Of a stretch of DNA of 64,000 nt, positions 1-10,893 are shown piece by piece; within the stretch, counting starts at the first letter, position 1; each line of letters begins with the position of its first letter. Source of the DNA: Thiothrix litoralis (GTDB lineage: Bacteria; Pseudomonadota; Gammaproteobacteria; Thiotrichales; Thiotrichaceae). The notes beneath the pieces were generated by a model. It ran no database searches. It saw only the letters and a list, made by a program, of their open reading frames with translations, and had not been told where the DNA came from. The position numbers and the translations under genes are program-made. The stretch covers positions 3,035,501-3,099,500 of the forward strand of contig NZ_CP072801.1 of the NCBI RefSeq assembly GCF_017901135.1, given 5' to 3'.

Positions 1-555
1 TACGCAGCCACTTCGGAACAAGCTCATCTTGCAGCACTGGAAAAATGCGAAATTGGCATATTGCTCGGCGATGATGCCGCACTTGATAAATATGTACGCG
101 AAAAATACATCCACGTCAGCCGCATAACTACCGGGGCAAATACCAATACACTCGGCCAAATTGCCCAGCGCTATGTTGTCGAGTTGCTTGAAAAGCAATT
201 GCAAAACGGTTATAGCATTACCCGTAATGGCAAAATCCTCCTGCAAGGTTATGAAAAAACCGATGAAATGCCCTTTGATGCTGTTATCACCCGCAACGGC
301 AAGAGCGTGGGCATTGAAGTCAGTTTTCAAGTGACCACCAACAGCGTTATTGAGCGTAAATCTGGTCAAGCTGATGCCCGTCAGCGCCTGATGCACCAAA
401 ACGGTCATAAAATCGCCTATGTATTGGATGGGGCTGGTAATTTCCAGCGCTCATCGGCTGTAGGTACTATCTGTCAATTCAGCGATTGCACCGTTGCCTA
501 CTCAGAAGCTGAAATAGGCGTTTTGGCGAATTTCATTCGGGAGGTTCTGGCATGA
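1..555 (+). CDS. Type II restriction endonuclease, C-terminal part (5' end outside window)
   Basis: The reading frame is open from base 1, so the gene starts upstream; a TTG at 61 is not a convincing start. The visible 184 residues contain a PD-(D/E)XK-like nuclease signature: PFDAVI, then a short turn, then GIEVSFQ, with a later ERKSGQ helix. The usual catalytic lysine after E-x is replaced by serine (EVS), a variation found in some restriction enzymes. It overlaps the following C5-cytosine methyltransferase by ATGA, so the two are translationally coupled, and this context is the main reason for the restriction call. Its recognition sequence cannot be read from the sequence. Confidence 0.7.
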   Translation, partial: YAATSEQAHLAALEKCEIGILLGDDAALDKYVREKYIHVSRITTGANTNTLGQIAQRYVVELLEKQLQNGYSITRNGKILLQGYEKTDEMPFDAVITRNGKSVGIEVSFQVTTNSVIERKSGQADARQRLMHQNGHKIAYVLDGAGNFQRSSAVGTICQFSDCTVAYSEAEIGVLANFIREVLA

Positions 556-1862
556 TGCGTTTTGTTGATTTATTTGCAGGCATTGGCGGTATCCGACTTG
601 GCTTTGAACAGACCATGCAAGCATTGGGTATCCCCTGCGAGTGTGTCCTCTCTTCTGAAATTGACAAGCACGCACAAGACACTTACGCCCTGAATTTCGG
701 TGAAAAACCGCAAGGGGATATTTACGCGATCCAGGAATTCCCTGAATTTGATTTCCTGTTGGCTGGTTTCCCCTGCCAACCATTTTCATACGCGGGCAAG
801 CAACAAGGTTTCGGCGATACGCGGGGAACCCTGTTTTTCCAGATTGAACGGATATTGCGTGACTACAAACCCCAAGGCTTCTTACTGGAAAATGTGCGCG
901 GGCTGACCACACACGACAAAGGCAGAACCTTCAAGACCATCATCCAGCATTTGGAAGCACTGGGTTATGGTGTCGAATACCTGTTACTGAATGGCTCCAG
1001 TTTTGGTATCCCACAAAATCGGGTGCGGGTGTATATCGTCGGTGTTTACCAAGGTAAGCCACGCTTATCGCTGCAATCCGATTTAGGGGCAGCAGATTCC
1101 CACAAATTCAAGGACAAACTGGCACAATCCAGCCTGTTTGAGCAAACATACCCGTTCAAAGTGGTACGGGATATTCTCGAACCGAACCCAAGCCCGGTAT
1201 ATGACTGCACACCTGATTTCGTTTCGCGGCTACTACGCATGGTTGATGGCAAGGCTGAAAACCTGCACGGCTACCGGATGATTGACCACCGTAATGGCAA
1301 TTCCATCCACTCGTGGGAACTGGGCATCAAGGGCGAGTGCAATGACGATGAAATTGCCTTCATGAATGCCCTGATTGCCAACCGTCGCAAAAAGCATTTC
1401 GGCGCAGACCAAGACGGCAAAAAACTGACGCTGGAACAAATCAAAACCTTTTTCAACCCACCCAACCTGTCTGCCGTTATGCAAGGGCTGCTGAAAAAGG
1501 GCTACCTGAAAGACCACGGCGGCACATTCAACCCGGTAGCAGGCAATATGTCATTTGAGGTGTTCAAATTCCTTGACCCTGAGAGCATTTCTATCACATT
1601 GGTGAGCAGCGACGCGCACAAACTGGGCGTTGTCCATAACGGTCGGGTACGGCGTATTACTCCACGGGAATGCGCCCGTTTGCAGGGTTTCCCGGATACG
1701 TTCACCCTCCATCCCCAAGATACCCATGCTTATCGCCAATTTGGTAACTCTGTTTCAGTTCCCGTGATCAAGGAAGTATTGCTCGACCTGTTTCAAGGGG
1801 CAGGTAAAAATCTGGGATCCACGACAGGGAAATCCATTGAGTTATGCGGCTTGGCTGCTTAA
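552..1862 (+). CDS. DNA (cytosine-5-)-methyltransferase
   Basis: Type II modification enzyme that transfers a methyl group from SAM to C5 of cytosine. The motifs are in canonical order: motif I DLFAGIGGIRLGF, motif IV GFPCQPFS with the catalytic Cys, motif VI ENVRGL, motif VIII QNRVRVYIVG, a target-recognition region of about 200 residues, motif IX RECARLQGFPDTF and motif X QFGNSVSVPV. At 436 residues it is a full-length single-chain enzyme. The start overlaps the stop of the upstream restriction gene (ATGA). Its 3' end overlaps the 3' end of the convergent waaF gene by 21 bases. It should protect the host against the upstream nuclease. Confidence 0.96.
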   Translation: MMRFVDLFAGIGGIRLGFEQTMQALGIPCECVLSSEIDKHAQDTYALNFGEKPQGDIYAIQEFPEFDFLLAGFPCQPFSYAGKQQGFGDTRGTLFFQIERILRDYKPQGFLLENVRGLTTHDKGRTFKTIIQHLEALGYGVEYLLLNGSSFGIPQNRVRVYIVGVYQGKPRLSLQSDLGAADSHKFKDKLAQSSLFEQTYPFKVVRDILEPNPSPVYDCTPDFVSRLLRMVDGKAENLHGYRMIDHRNGNSIHSWELGIKGECNDDEIAFMNALIANRRKKHFGADQDGKKLTLEQIKTFFNPPNLSAVMQGLLKKGYLKDHGGTFNPVAGNMSFEVFKFLDPESISITLVSSDAHKLGVVHNGRVRRITPRECARLQGFPDTFTLHPQDTHAYRQFGNSVSVPVIKEVLLDLFQGAGKNLGSTTGKSIELCGLAA

Positions 1863-2840
1863 ACGGGAAATGACTTGTGCGGGGGTAATCTTTTGCAAAC
1901 AGTCAAGATGACCCAGCGGGCATTCGCGTTTGAAACACGGGCTGCATTCCAGCCCAAGGTAGAGGATTTGCGCCTTGTCACTCAAGGGCGGGGTGTAAGT
2001 CGGGTCGGAAGAGCCATACAGGGCAATCACCGGCGAACCCACGGCGGCAGCCACGTGCATCAGCCCGGAATCATTGCTGACCACCTGAGCGGCTTGTGAC
2101 AGCAATACCAGCACTTCCTGCAAGCTGGTTTTGCCTGCCATATCCTGACAGTCAGCGGCATTGACAGCTGCCGCAATCTGCGCGGTAACGGGTGCATCTT
2201 TTCCAGACCCCAATAGCAGCACTTGTCCGCCACCCGCGATGTAATGCTTGGCAACTTCGGCAAAATACGCAGCAGGCCAACGTTTTGCACCGCCGTATTC
2301 CGCACCGGGGCACAACGCTAGGGTCGGTTTGGCGGGAGGGGGTGAGGAGCTTTCGACGCTTAATCGCGGGGCTTGAATGGCGGGAGGCAAGGCCGCGTCC
2401 GCAGGCAAGCCCAAGGCCACGAAGCGCTGCACCGTCATTGTCAGCACAACTTTATCCATCGGACGAATATCGTTCAGCAAACCGTAGCGCATTTCGCCTT
2501 TGTAGCCAGTACGCACCGGAATATTCGCCCAAAAGGGCACCAGCGCCGCCTTCAGGGAACGCGGCAGCACAATCGCCCAATCATAGGCATTGGCACGCAA
2601 GGCTTTACCCAATTGGTAACGCTTGCCTAAAGCCAGTTCGCCGTGCTGCAACGGCATCTCGATAGCCGCATGGACTTCCGGCATCGCCGCCAGAATCGGC
2701 TTGCTCCACGCCGGAGCCAGCACATCAATCTGCAAAGCGGGGAATCGTTCACGCAAGGCCATGAACAGGCTTTGCGCCATCACCATGTCGCCGACCCACG
2801 AAGGGCCGACGATCAGGCAACGTTGTGGAGTGAACGCCAT
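1842..2840 (-). CDS. waaF: Lipopolysaccharide heptosyltransferase II
   Basis: Glycosyltransferase family 9 enzyme that adds the second L-glycero-D-manno-heptose to the LPS inner core at the cytoplasmic face of the inner membrane. It shows the N-terminal LIVGPSWVGDMVMAQSL donor-domain segment, the LALCPGAEYGGAKRWP segment and the C-terminal VSNDSGLMHVAAAVG segment with the downstream ALYGSSDP. The ATG at 2840 (MAFTPQ) was chosen because the longer upstream reading would run into the zinc-finger gene, which stops at 2846. The order ilvE, zinc-finger gene, waaF on one strand resembles that in other gammaproteobacteria. Confidence 0.93.
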   Translation of the reverse strand: MAFTPQRCLIVGPSWVGDMVMAQSLFMALRERFPALQIDVLAPAWSKPILAAMPEVHAAIEMPLQHGELALGKRYQLGKALRANAYDWAIVLPRSLKAALVPFWANIPVRTGYKGEMRYGLLNDIRPMDKVVLTMTVQRFVALGLPADAALPPAIQAPRLSVESSSPPPAKPTLALCPGAEYGGAKRWPAAYFAEVAKHYIAGGGQVLLLGSGKDAPVTAQIAAAVNAADCQDMAGKTSLQEVLVLLSQAAQVVSNDSGLMHVAAAVGSPVIALYGSSDPTYTPPLSDKAQILYLGLECSPCFKRECPLGHLDCLQKITPAQVISRLSSQAA

Positions 2841-2845
2841 CGCGT

Positions 2846-3052
2846 TCAGTCGATCAAACGGTAAAGCGTACCGCAATAGGGGCAACGCGCTGTCTTGTCT
2901 TCAGCACCCTCAATCGCCAACGACACACGCGGGTGTGAACACCACAACGCGCTTGCATCGGTGGGGCAAGACAGGGGTAAATCCTGACGTTTCACCACCA
3001 CTTCGCGGGTATCATTCAAACGTTTGTAATCAGCGACGTTAGGTGTAGACAT
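2846..3052 (-). CDS. Zinc-finger domain protein (zf-CHCC type)
   Basis: Small 68-residue protein with one predicted zinc site made of Cys (PLSCPT), Cys-x-His (WCSHPRV) and the C-terminal CPYC knuckle. This pattern matches the zf-CHCC family (PF10276), related to the NDUFS6 subunit of complex I. The bacterial role is not established. It lies between ilvE and waaF with gaps of 21 and 5 bases, so it is probably co-transcribed with both. Confidence 0.8.
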   Translation of the reverse strand: MSTPNVADYKRLNDTREVVVKRQDLPLSCPTDASALWCSHPRVSLAIEGAEDKTARCPYCGTLYRLID

Positions 3053-3073
3053 GCGGCCTCCTCAGGCAAGTGC

Positions 3074-3994
3074 TCAGACGTAAGTCAGCCAGTCGCGGTA
3101 TTTTTCCGCACGACCGTATACCACATCGAAGTACAACGATTGCAGCTTTTCGGTAATCGGCCCACGTGTGCCTGCACCAATCGAGCGACGATCCAGTTCA
3201 CGAATCGGGGTCACTTCCGCAGCCGTGCCACTGAAAAAGGCTTCGTCAGCAATGTACACTTCGTCGCGGGTAATGCGCTTTTCACGCACTTCAATGCCGA
3301 GGTCGGTGGCCAGACGCAGGATGGTTTTACGGGTAATGCCATCCAGTGCTGACGTTAGGTCAGGCGTGTAAATGATGCCATCCTTGACCAGGAAGAAGTT
3401 TTCCGCGCTGCCTTCTGCAACATAACCATCCACGTCCAGCAACAGGGCTTCGTCATAGCCATCGTCGAGTGCTTCGCGCAGTGCCAGCATCGAGTTCATG
3501 TAATTGCCGTTAGCCTTGGCCTTGCACATGGTGATGTTGACATGGTGGCGGGTAAAGGTGGAGGTCTTGATGCGGATGCCTTTTTCCATGTTCTCAGCAC
3601 CAAGGTAGGCGCTCCATGTCCATGCGGCAACCATGGCGTGGGTTTCCAGATTGTCAGCACGCAAACCCATGCCTTCCGAACCGTAGAAACACATCGGGCG
3701 GATATACGCTGAGTCCAGATCATTATCGCGCACGGCGGCCTTTTGCGCTTCCATCAGCACGTCTTTGCTGTATGGCATTGGCATCCGCATGATTTTTGCG
3801 GAATTAAACAGGCGGTCAGTGTGATCCTGCAAGCGGAAAATCGCCGTGCCTTGGTCGGTTTTATACGCCCGCACGCCTTCAAAAACGCCCATGCCATAGT
3901 GCAGGGTATGAGTCAGGACGTGGACTTTGGCTTCACGCCAAGGAACCATTTCACCGTCCAGCCAAATCAGGCCATCGCGGTCAGACATCGACAT
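3074..3994 (-). CDS. ilvE: Branched-chain amino acid aminotransferase
   Basis: PLP fold-type IV transaminase that interconverts Leu, Ile and Val with their 2-oxo acids, using 2-oxoglutarate and glutamate. Diagnostic segments are LHYGMGVFEGVRAY near the N-terminus, the KAKANGNYMNSMLA stretch with the Schiff-base lysine, the EGSAENFFLVKDG motif, and FFSGTAAEVTPI near the C-terminus. The length of 306 residues matches E. coli IlvE closely. It is the first gene of a likely ilvE, zinc-finger, waaF operon. Confidence 0.97.
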   Translation of the reverse strand: MSMSDRDGLIWLDGEMVPWREAKVHVLTHTLHYGMGVFEGVRAYKTDQGTAIFRLQDHTDRLFNSAKIMRMPMPYSKDVLMEAQKAAVRDNDLDSAYIRPMCFYGSEGMGLRADNLETHAMVAAWTWSAYLGAENMEKGIRIKTSTFTRHHVNITMCKAKANGNYMNSMLALREALDDGYDEALLLDVDGYVAEGSAENFFLVKDGIIYTPDLTSALDGITRKTILRLATDLGIEVREKRITRDEVYIADEAFFSGTAAEVTPIRELDRRSIGAGTRGPITEKLQSLYFDVVYGRAEKYRDWLTYV

Positions 3995-4104
3995 CGTTTA
4001 TCTCCACAGATCAGAATCAAACGGAAAGCATACACGCAGCGTTTAATTGTTGCCAGTCTGTGAAAGACACTCCCTGTAAAAAGAATTCACACGGCTACCT
4101 CAAC

Positions 4105-4926
4105 TCACGGTAAGCCACGGAAAACCGTGAAATCTTGCACCGGACGCGCCCACCCCTGACCTTTCGCCACCTTTGTCGTTGTCACACCGGCAGTACGCTG
4201 GAAACCTGACGCCTGCTGAGCTGGCCGTGCCTGCCCACCCCGATAGTCACTCATGATTTTGGCAACATAGTTCTGGGTTTCACGGTAAGGCGGGATACCC
4301 TTGTATTTGCGTACCGCCCCTGGCCCCGCATTGTAGGCTGCTAACGCCAGCGACTCGTTGCCGTTGAATGCACGCAACTGTTCAGCCAAGTATTTCACCC
4401 CACCCTTGATATTTTGATGTGGATCCCACGCATCGTCAACGCCCAGCATGTCTGCGGTTCCCGGCATGAGCTGCATCAAGCCCATCGCTCCGGCACTGGA
4501 ACGTGCATTAGGGTTAAAACAGGATTCCTGCTTCATCAGAGCCATGACCAGATTCTCATCGACACCATAAGCACGGGCATGGGTACGGATGGAGTCCAGA
4601 TGCATCAGCATTTTACGGTCGAGTTGCGCCTGACTTTGACCGCCGCAATGACCTCTGGAGCTTTTGGCGCTGGCAGGTGTAGCCGAATAGCTGGAACTGC
4701 CAGAGGCAACCACGGGTTTAGGCGTTTTCTTCTGGGGTGCACCGTATTTCGCGATCAGTTTGTACTTGTTGCCCTTTTTAGGTGTGTTGGTTAACCACTT
4801 GGTGCCATCCTTATCCACATAGGTGTAAACCGCTGCTTCTGCTGATTGGCTGTGTAATGCTGTCCCACAGAGAACAGACAAAGCCACGAGCCCACTTGCA
4901 TGGACTGATTTACTTGGGGTTTTCAT
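4105..4926 (-). CDS. Lytic transglycosylase (SLT domain) with N-terminal DUF4124-like segment
   Basis: Periplasmic murein lytic transglycosylase. A signal peptide is followed by a short [18 protein letters not shown] segment resembling DUF4124, a Ser/Ala-rich linker, and the SLT domain with the catalytic Glu in [19 protein letters not shown], then the LMQLMPGTA and [11 protein letters not shown] motifs. It would cleave the MurNAc-GlcNAc bond to give 1,6-anhydro ends. The ATG at 4926 was preferred over a GTG nine bases upstream because GAAG sits 8 bases before it. It is monocistronic, with its own upstream region. Confidence 0.92.
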   Translation of the reverse strand: MKTPSKSVHASGLVALSVLCGTALHSQSAEAAVYTYVDKDGTKWLTNTPKKGNKYKLIAKYGAPQKKTPKPVVASGSSSYSATPASAKSSRGHCGGQSQAQLDRKMLMHLDSIRTHARAYGVDENLVMALMKQESCFNPNARSSAGAMGLMQLMPGTADMLGVDDAWDPHQNIKGGVKYLAEQLRAFNGNESLALAAYNAGPGAVRKYKGIPPYRETQNYVAKIMSDYRGGQARPAQQASGFQRTAGVTTTKVAKGQGWARPVQDFTVFRGLP

Positions 4927-5025
4927 CGTTACCACTTCTTTTTTTATAGATACAATAAATACGATCTATTATTAATATACCCCGTGATTTTAGAGACTGT
5001 CTATCAGGAGTGGATAAGTGGTTAG

Positions 5026-5053
5026 TTGATTTTTCCGCACACTGACCTACACT
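5026..5053 (+). promoter_or_regulatory. Candidate sigma-70 promoter for a small RNA
   Basis: TTGATT at 5026-5031 and TACACT at 5048-5053 are separated by 16 bases. The -10 box matches consensus at four of six positions. It points along the plus strand into a gap that contains no reading frame and ends in a strong terminator. Confidence 0.3.
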
Positions 5054-5058
5054 CAGTG

Positions 5059-5147
5059 TACGCTGCCAAGGCAATGCTTTTGCGGAATTTCACAAGGATA
5101 GTGAGGTCGCAATGGGGTTCGCGCACACTGTGTGCGAACCTTTTTAT
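5059..5147 (+). ncRNA. Candidate small non-coding RNA
   Basis: The gap between two minus-strand genes (4927-5169) contains, on the plus strand, a plausible promoter at 5026-5053 and about 90 bases further a textbook intrinsic terminator (5116-5147). There is no credible open reading frame between them. The simplest reading is a free-standing transcript of about 90 nt. It does not resemble 6S, 4.5S or tmRNA in any segment I recognise. This is inference from signals alone; the terminator could also stop antisense transcription toward apaG. Confidence 0.3.
5116..5147 (+). terminator. Intrinsic terminator (plus strand)
   Basis: Stem arms GGTTCGCGCACA and TGTGTGCGAACC pair over 12 positions with one G-T wobble and are followed by TTTTTATT. 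The T-run lies on the plus-strand side only, although the flanking genes are both on the minus strand, so it terminates an unassigned plus-strand transcript. Confidence 0.75.
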
Positions 5148-5169
5148 TGACTAAAAATAGTAGCGGGGT

Positions 5170-5550
5170 TTAGTGCAGAACGCGCGGATCAACCAGACGA
5201 AAGGGGGAAATCGCCGCATCAAAGTGCTCGCCATCATCCGCCAGCATTTGATAAGACCCCTGCATGACACCCAGTGGCGTATCCAGAATCGTGCCACTGG
5301 TATAACGGAAACCTTCCCCCGGTTGCAGGTAAGGTTGCTCACCCACCACGCCGTCCCCACGGACTTCTTGGGTTCGTCCTTCCGCATCGGAAATAATCCA
5401 GTGCCGGGTCAACAGCTTGGCAGGAATGCTGCCCTGATTCACAATGGTCACGGTATACGCAAACACATAACGTGAGTGTTCCGGGTCAGACTCTTTTTCG
5501 ATGAATTGAGATTCCACCGACACTTCAATATTGTAACGCTCGCCATCCAT
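5170..5550 (-). CDS. apaG: ApaG family protein (Co2+/Mg2+ efflux)
   Basis: Single-domain ApaG protein of 126 residues with the fibronectin III-like fold of the family. Recognisable segments are RYVFAYTVTIVNQG, KLLTRHWIISDAEG and YLQPGEGFRYTSGT, ending with PFRLVDPRVLH. In enterics the gene is linked to Mg2+/Co2+ phenotypes; its biochemical role is unclear. The ATG at 5550 is supported by AGGAACAGG just upstream; a longer frame exists but lacks a ribosome site. There is no ksgA or apaH next to it here, unlike in E. coli. Confidence 0.93.
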   Translation of the reverse strand: MDGERYNIEVSVESQFIEKESDPEHSRYVFAYTVTIVNQGSIPAKLLTRHWIISDAEGRTQEVRGDGVVGEQPYLQPGEGFRYTSGTILDTPLGVMQGSYQMLADDGEHFDAAISPFRLVDPRVLH

Positions 5551-5636
5551 ATCCTGTTCCTCTGTGTATGCTGTGGCAGACCATATCCCACGCCCCGCGC
5601 ACACCACAATAAAATCCGACTAAAGCGAACTTCCCC

Positions 5637-6743
5637 CTACAATAACACTAAATTATCGCGATGGATCAGTTCAGGCGCATCCACATAGCCTAGTACTTGC
5701 TCAATTGATTTGCTCGGCTGACGTTTGATACGATTAGCTTCTTCACTCGAATAATTCACCAATCCCTTGGCAATCAGGCGACCATCGGCGGTCACACAAC
5801 TGACCACTTCGCCCCGGTCGAAAATGCCTTCTACCCGCGAAACTCCCACGGGCAATAAACTCTTGCCGGTATTGAGGATAGCGCCTACAGCCCCTTCATC
5901 TAACCACAATGTACCCTTAGCGGCTAATTGCCCCGCAATCCACTGCTTGCGGGCTGCAATCGGGGCGGCATCCGGCAACAACAACGTACCCAGCAATTCC
6001 CCCTCACGCAGGCGCTCCAGCACCCGTGGTTCACGCCCGGAGGCAATCACCGTAGCACAACCAGAACGTGACGCGCGTTGCGCTGCCAAGACCTTGGTAC
6101 GCATTCCGCCACTGCCGATCAAGGTGCCTGCACCACCGGCAAATGCCACGTAATCGGGGTTATTAGCACGCCCCTCAAAGATCATCTGGGCATCAGGAAA
6201 CTTACGCGGGTCTTTGTCGTACAAACCGGACTGATCGGTAAGAATCACCAGCACATCCGCTTCCACCAGATTCGCCACCATCGCGCCAAGCGTGTCATTG
6301 TCACCCAGACGGATTTCATCAAACGCCACCGTATCATTCTCATTGATCACCGGAATCACCTTGAGTTCAATCAAGGTCATCAAAGTACTGCGGGCATTGA
6401 GGTAACGGCGGCGATTGGCGAGGTCATCGTGGGTCAACAAGACTTGTGCAGAGTGGAAACCGTGTTGCTGAAACACCATTTCATAGGCATGGATCAGACT
6501 CATCTGCCCAATCGCGGCAGCAGCCTGCTTTTCAAACAAGGCTTTGGGTTTGACCTTCCAGCCCATGCGGCTCATGCCTTCGGCAACTGCGCCGGAAGAC
6601 ACCAACACAATTTCCACCCCTGACTGATGCAGGCGAGCCATTTGCCCCGCCCAATCTGCCAGTGCGACACGATCAAGCCCCTCCCCATCACGGGTCAGTA
6701 AGGCACTACCAATTTTGACGACCCAGCGCTGGGTCTTGGGCAT
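5637..6743 (-). CDS. proB: Glutamate 5-kinase
   Basis: First enzyme of proline synthesis; it phosphorylates the gamma-carboxyl group of glutamate using ATP. The amino-acid kinase domain begins [12 protein letters not shown] and contains [27 protein letters not shown] and [15 protein letters not shown]-terminal PUA domain follows (about the last 90 residues, [16 protein letters not shown]). The start is uncertain: ATGs at 6743, 6767 and 6773 are in frame. The first lies 4 bases after the obgE stop; the others overlap obgE. It is directly downstream of obgE, as in many gammaproteobacteria. Confidence 0.95.
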   Translation of the reverse strand: MPKTQRWVVKIGSALLTRDGEGLDRVALADWAGQMARLHQSGVEIVLVSSGAVAEGMSRMGWKVKPKALFEKQAAAAIGQMSLIHAYEMVFQQHGFHSAQVLLTHDDLANRRRYLNARSTLMTLIELKVIPVINENDTVAFDEIRLGDNDTLGAMVANLVEADVLVILTDQSGLYDKDPRKFPDAQMIFEGRANNPDYVAFAGGAGTLIGSGGMRTKVLAAQRASRSGCATVIASGREPRVLERLREGELLGTLLLPDAAPIAARKQWIAGQLAAKGTLWLDEGAVGAILNTGKSLLPVGVSRVEGIFDRGEVVSCVTADGRLIAKGLVNYSSEEANRIKRQPSKSIEQVLGYVDAPELIHRDNLVLL

Positions 6744-6747
6744 GAAT

Positions 6748-8154
<1,407 letters not shown>

Positions 8155-8162
<8 letters not shown>

Positions 8163-9087
8163 GACGGGTATCCGTCTCAAACAAAGCGTATTGCGGCTGT
8201 AATGGCACATGATAAACGCGCGGGGCAGACAATGCCCGCTTTTGTATCAAGACTGGCGACATGTACAGTGATTCATAGGTGGCTTCATCACGCCCCAGCA
8301 GGGTAGATTGGCTGGAACGCCCTGCGTGCAACTCAATACGGGATAATTCCAGATAAGTGGGCAGCAACGCACCAAATGTCTTGTCGCCCCGACGTCCGTC
8401 ATAACTGACCAGATAAGCAATACCCCGTTCATTCAAGTCTTCCAGCGCCAGCACAAATTCATCGTGATCAATGCCTGATAAATAGCGGGAATCCCGTTCA
8501 CCACAAACCCCCTGATAAGGTGGATCCATGTACACCAGATCATCAACCGTGATGTTTTGCAATACTTCCCGGTAATCACCGGATGAAAAGTGGCTTATCC
8601 CTTGCAGCAAAGCAGAAACACCCAAGATATTGCTGCGCATGGTTGCCGGACGGGTTCCCTTGCGTCGCTTGTCGGGGCTTTGATTGAACAAGCCATCTGC
8701 ATTGTAACGCACAGCACCTTTGACACAACGCGCCAACAAGTACAGGAAAAGCCGGGGATCCTGATTGAGGTTAAACGTATCCCGCATCTGGTAATAGTGG
8801 CTTGGGCTATCACCCTCAAGCTGCCCATTCCAGACTTGTTCGTAGAAATCAGCGGTTGATGCTGGTTGCTCCACGATTAGCCGTAGTAATTCCACCAAAG
8901 GTTTGTTCAAGTCATTGATGGTGTAACTGGCTGCCAACCGACCTGCTGCCGCAGCAATGCTAATAGCAGCAGAACCTGAAAATGGCTCAACCAGACAGTC
9001 AATATCCTTGGGAAAATAACCGAGGATAGCGGATGCCAGATTACGCTTGCTGCCTTGATACTGAATGGGGTGTGGGATACTTTTCAT
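8155..9087 (-). CDS. DNA adenine methylase (D12 class, Dam-like)
   Basis: N6-adenine methyltransferase of the D12/Dam alpha class. The N-terminal QYQGSKRNLASAIL is motif X, VEPFSGSAAISIA is the SAM-binding motif I, and MDPPYQG is catalytic motif IV (DPPY). The start at 9087 (MKSIPHPIQ) was chosen because the conserved domain begins there and the longer frame runs through the rpmA terminator. At 310 residues it is full length for the class. The overlapping small gene and the position between rpmA and obgE suggest a restriction-modification pair rather than a housekeeping Dam. Confidence 0.92.
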
Positions 9088-9107
9088 GACAAGATCATAA
9101 CACGCGA

Positions 9108-9130
9108 AAAGCCCCGACAGGCGGGGCTTT
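9108..9130 (-). terminator. Intrinsic terminator after rpmA
   Basis: Arms AAAGCCCC and GGGGCTTT form a perfect 8-bp stem around a 7-base loop. On the minus strand it ends in TTTT. It lies 27 bases after the rpmA stop and separates the ribosomal protein pair from the inserted methylase gene. Confidence 0.8.
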
Positions 9131-9157
9131 CTGCAAATCGTCCGAAGACGGAAGTTT

Positions 9158-9430
9158 TTAAGCAGAGCAACCTTCAACAGGCTGGATGCTTACAAACTTA
9201 CGGTTTTCAGCGCCTTTTTGCTTGAAAACCACGATGCCGTCTGCCTTGGCGAACAATGTATGGTCTTTACCAAGACCTACATTTTCACCAGCATGGAAAC
9301 GTGTACCACGCTGGCGAACAAGAATGTTACCAGCCAGAACGAATTGACCACCAAAGCGCTTAACGCCAAGTCGTTTCGATTCTGAATCGCGACCGTTGCG
9401 GGTACTACCGCCTGCTTTCTTATGTGCCAT
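9158..9430 (-). CDS. rpmA: 50S ribosomal protein bL27
   Basis: 90-residue ribosomal protein placed near the peptidyl-transferase centre. It starts with the typical [19 protein letters not shown] tail and continues [10 protein letters not shown] and IVRQRG-like [16 protein letters not shown]. It lies 12 bases downstream of rplU in the universal rplU-rpmA pair. The usual next gene, obgE, is displaced by about 1.4 kb of restriction-modification-type genes. Confidence 0.98.
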   Translation of the reverse strand: MAHKKAGGSTRNGRDSESKRLGVKRFGGQFVLAGNILVRQRGTRFHAGENVGLGKDHTLFAKADGIVVFKQKGAENRKFVSIQPVEGCSA

Positions 9431-9442
9431 TGCTGTATCCCC

Positions 9443-9757
9443 TTACGCTGCTGAAATACCAGTGATTTCGATTTGTGTCAGGTACTGGCGATGACCAGTA
9501 CATTTCTGATGGTGCTTACGGCGGCGGAATTTCATGATCCGCACTTTGACGCCGCGAGTCTGGGTCACAACGTTTGCAGTGACTTTCGCGCCTGCAACGT
9601 AAGGTGCGCCGATTTGCACGGTGTCACCTTCCCCGACCATCAGGACATTATCGAAATCAATGTTTGCGCCTTCTTCTGCATCCAGTTTTTCAACGAAGAT
9701 GCTGTCGCCTTGAGCGACGCGGTACTGTTTACCGCCCGTTACGATGACCGCATACAT
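9443..9757 (-). CDS. rplU: 50S ribosomal protein bL21
   Basis: 104-residue ribosomal protein that binds 23S rRNA. It begins [18 protein letters not shown] and carries the C-terminal [20 protein letters not shown]-binding stretch typical of bL21. It is the first gene of the rplU-rpmA unit and is divergent from ispB, as in many gammaproteobacteria. Confidence 0.98.
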   Translation of the reverse strand: MYAVIVTGGKQYRVAQGDSIFVEKLDAEEGANIDFDNVLMVGEGDTVQIGAPYVAGAKVTANVVTQTRGVKVRIMKFRRRKHHQKCTGHRQYLTQIEITGISAA

Positions 9758-9924
9758 GATTGTCGATTCTCCAAAAAATGTCCTGTTAAAGAGCCGCAGG
9801 ATTGTACTGCTGAAACCCTCTCAGGTCAAACGCGAAATAAAATATTTCAAGGAGTTGCGCGTATCGCTTGACATAGCAAGGGGCTATTCCTAGCATTCGG
9901 TGCTTTACCGCAGCCTGCATCATC

Positions 9925-10893
9925 ATGGATTTTAACTCAATACGCCAACTTGCCGATGCCGACATGCAGGCAGTCAATGCTCTAATTCAGCGTCGCCTGC
10001 ATTCTGATGTCGTGCTTATCAACCAGCTCAGCCATTACATTATCGGTAGTGGTGGCAAGCGTTTACGCCCGTTACTGGCCTTGCTGGTTGCCCGTGCCTG
10101 TGGCTATCAGGGCGAACGTCACATTGATATTGCCGCGATTGTGGAATTCATCCACACCGCCACCTTGCTGCATGACGACGTGGTGGACGAATCCGACATG
10201 CGCCGTGGCAAGGAAACCGCCAACAACGTCTGGGGCAACCAAGCCGCTGTACTGGTTGGCGACTTCCTGTATTCACGCTCGTTTGAAATGATGGTGGATG
10301 TCGGCAGTATGCGCGTGATGGAAATCCTTTCCACCACCACCAACGTCATTGCCGAAGGCGAAGTCTTGCAGTTACTCAACTGCCACGACCCTGACACATC
10401 CGAAAGCCGTTACATGGAAGTGATTCACTCTAAAACGGCGAAACTGTTTGAAGCAGCGTGTCAGTTGGGTGCAGTCCTCACAGGCTTGAGTGCGGAACAC
10501 GAACAGGCGATGGCAAAATACGGGATGCATTTGGGTACAGCGTTCCAATTAGTCGATGATGTGTTGGATTACACCGCTGATGCCGAAGAAATGGGTAAAA
10601 ACGTCGGCGATGATTTAGCCGAGGGCAAACCGACCTTACCACTGATTATTGCCATACAACGTAGTGATGCGGCGACAGCGGCCATACTCCGCAGCGCCAT
10701 TGAGCAAGGTGGACTGGATCAGATCGACGCCATCATGCAGGCTATTACCGACACCAAGGCAATTGATTACACGCTGGAACGCGCCAAAGGTGAAACCGAA
10801 GCCGCGATTGCCAGCCTGCAATGCCTGCCCGATAGCGCGTACCGGCAGGCATTGGAATCACTGGCGTGGTTTGCGATTAACCGTAGTCACTAA
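9925..10893 (+). CDS. ispB: Octaprenyl diphosphate synthase
   Basis: Trans-isoprenyl diphosphate synthase that builds the polyprenyl tail of the respiratory quinone. It contains GGKRLRPLLALL, the first Asp-rich motif LLHDDVVDESDMRRG and the second, FQLVDDVLDYT, followed by GKNVGDDLAEGKPTLPL. The length of 322 residues is normal. It is divergent from rplU, as in E. coli. The 3' end overlaps the convergent DUF3501 gene by 4 bases. Confidence 0.96.
   Translation: MDFNSIRQLADADMQAVNALIQRRLHSDVVLINQLSHYIIGSGGKRLRPLLALLVARACGYQGERHIDIAAIVEFIHTATLLHDDVVDESDMRRGKETANNVWGNQAAVLVGDFLYSRSFEMMVDVGSMRVMEILSTTTNVIAEGEVLQLLNCHDPDTSESRYMEVIHSKTAKLFEAACQLGAVLTGLSAEHEQAMAKYGMHLGTAFQLVDDVLDYTADAEEMGKNVGDDLAEGKPTLPLIIAIQRSDAATAAILRSAIEQGGLDQIDAIMQAITDTKAIDYTLERAKGETEAAIASLQCLPDSAYRQALESLAWFAINRSH

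Noticed and set aside
5108-5147. Terminator of apaG
   Set aside because: The T-run is on the plus strand, while apaG reads on the minus strand.
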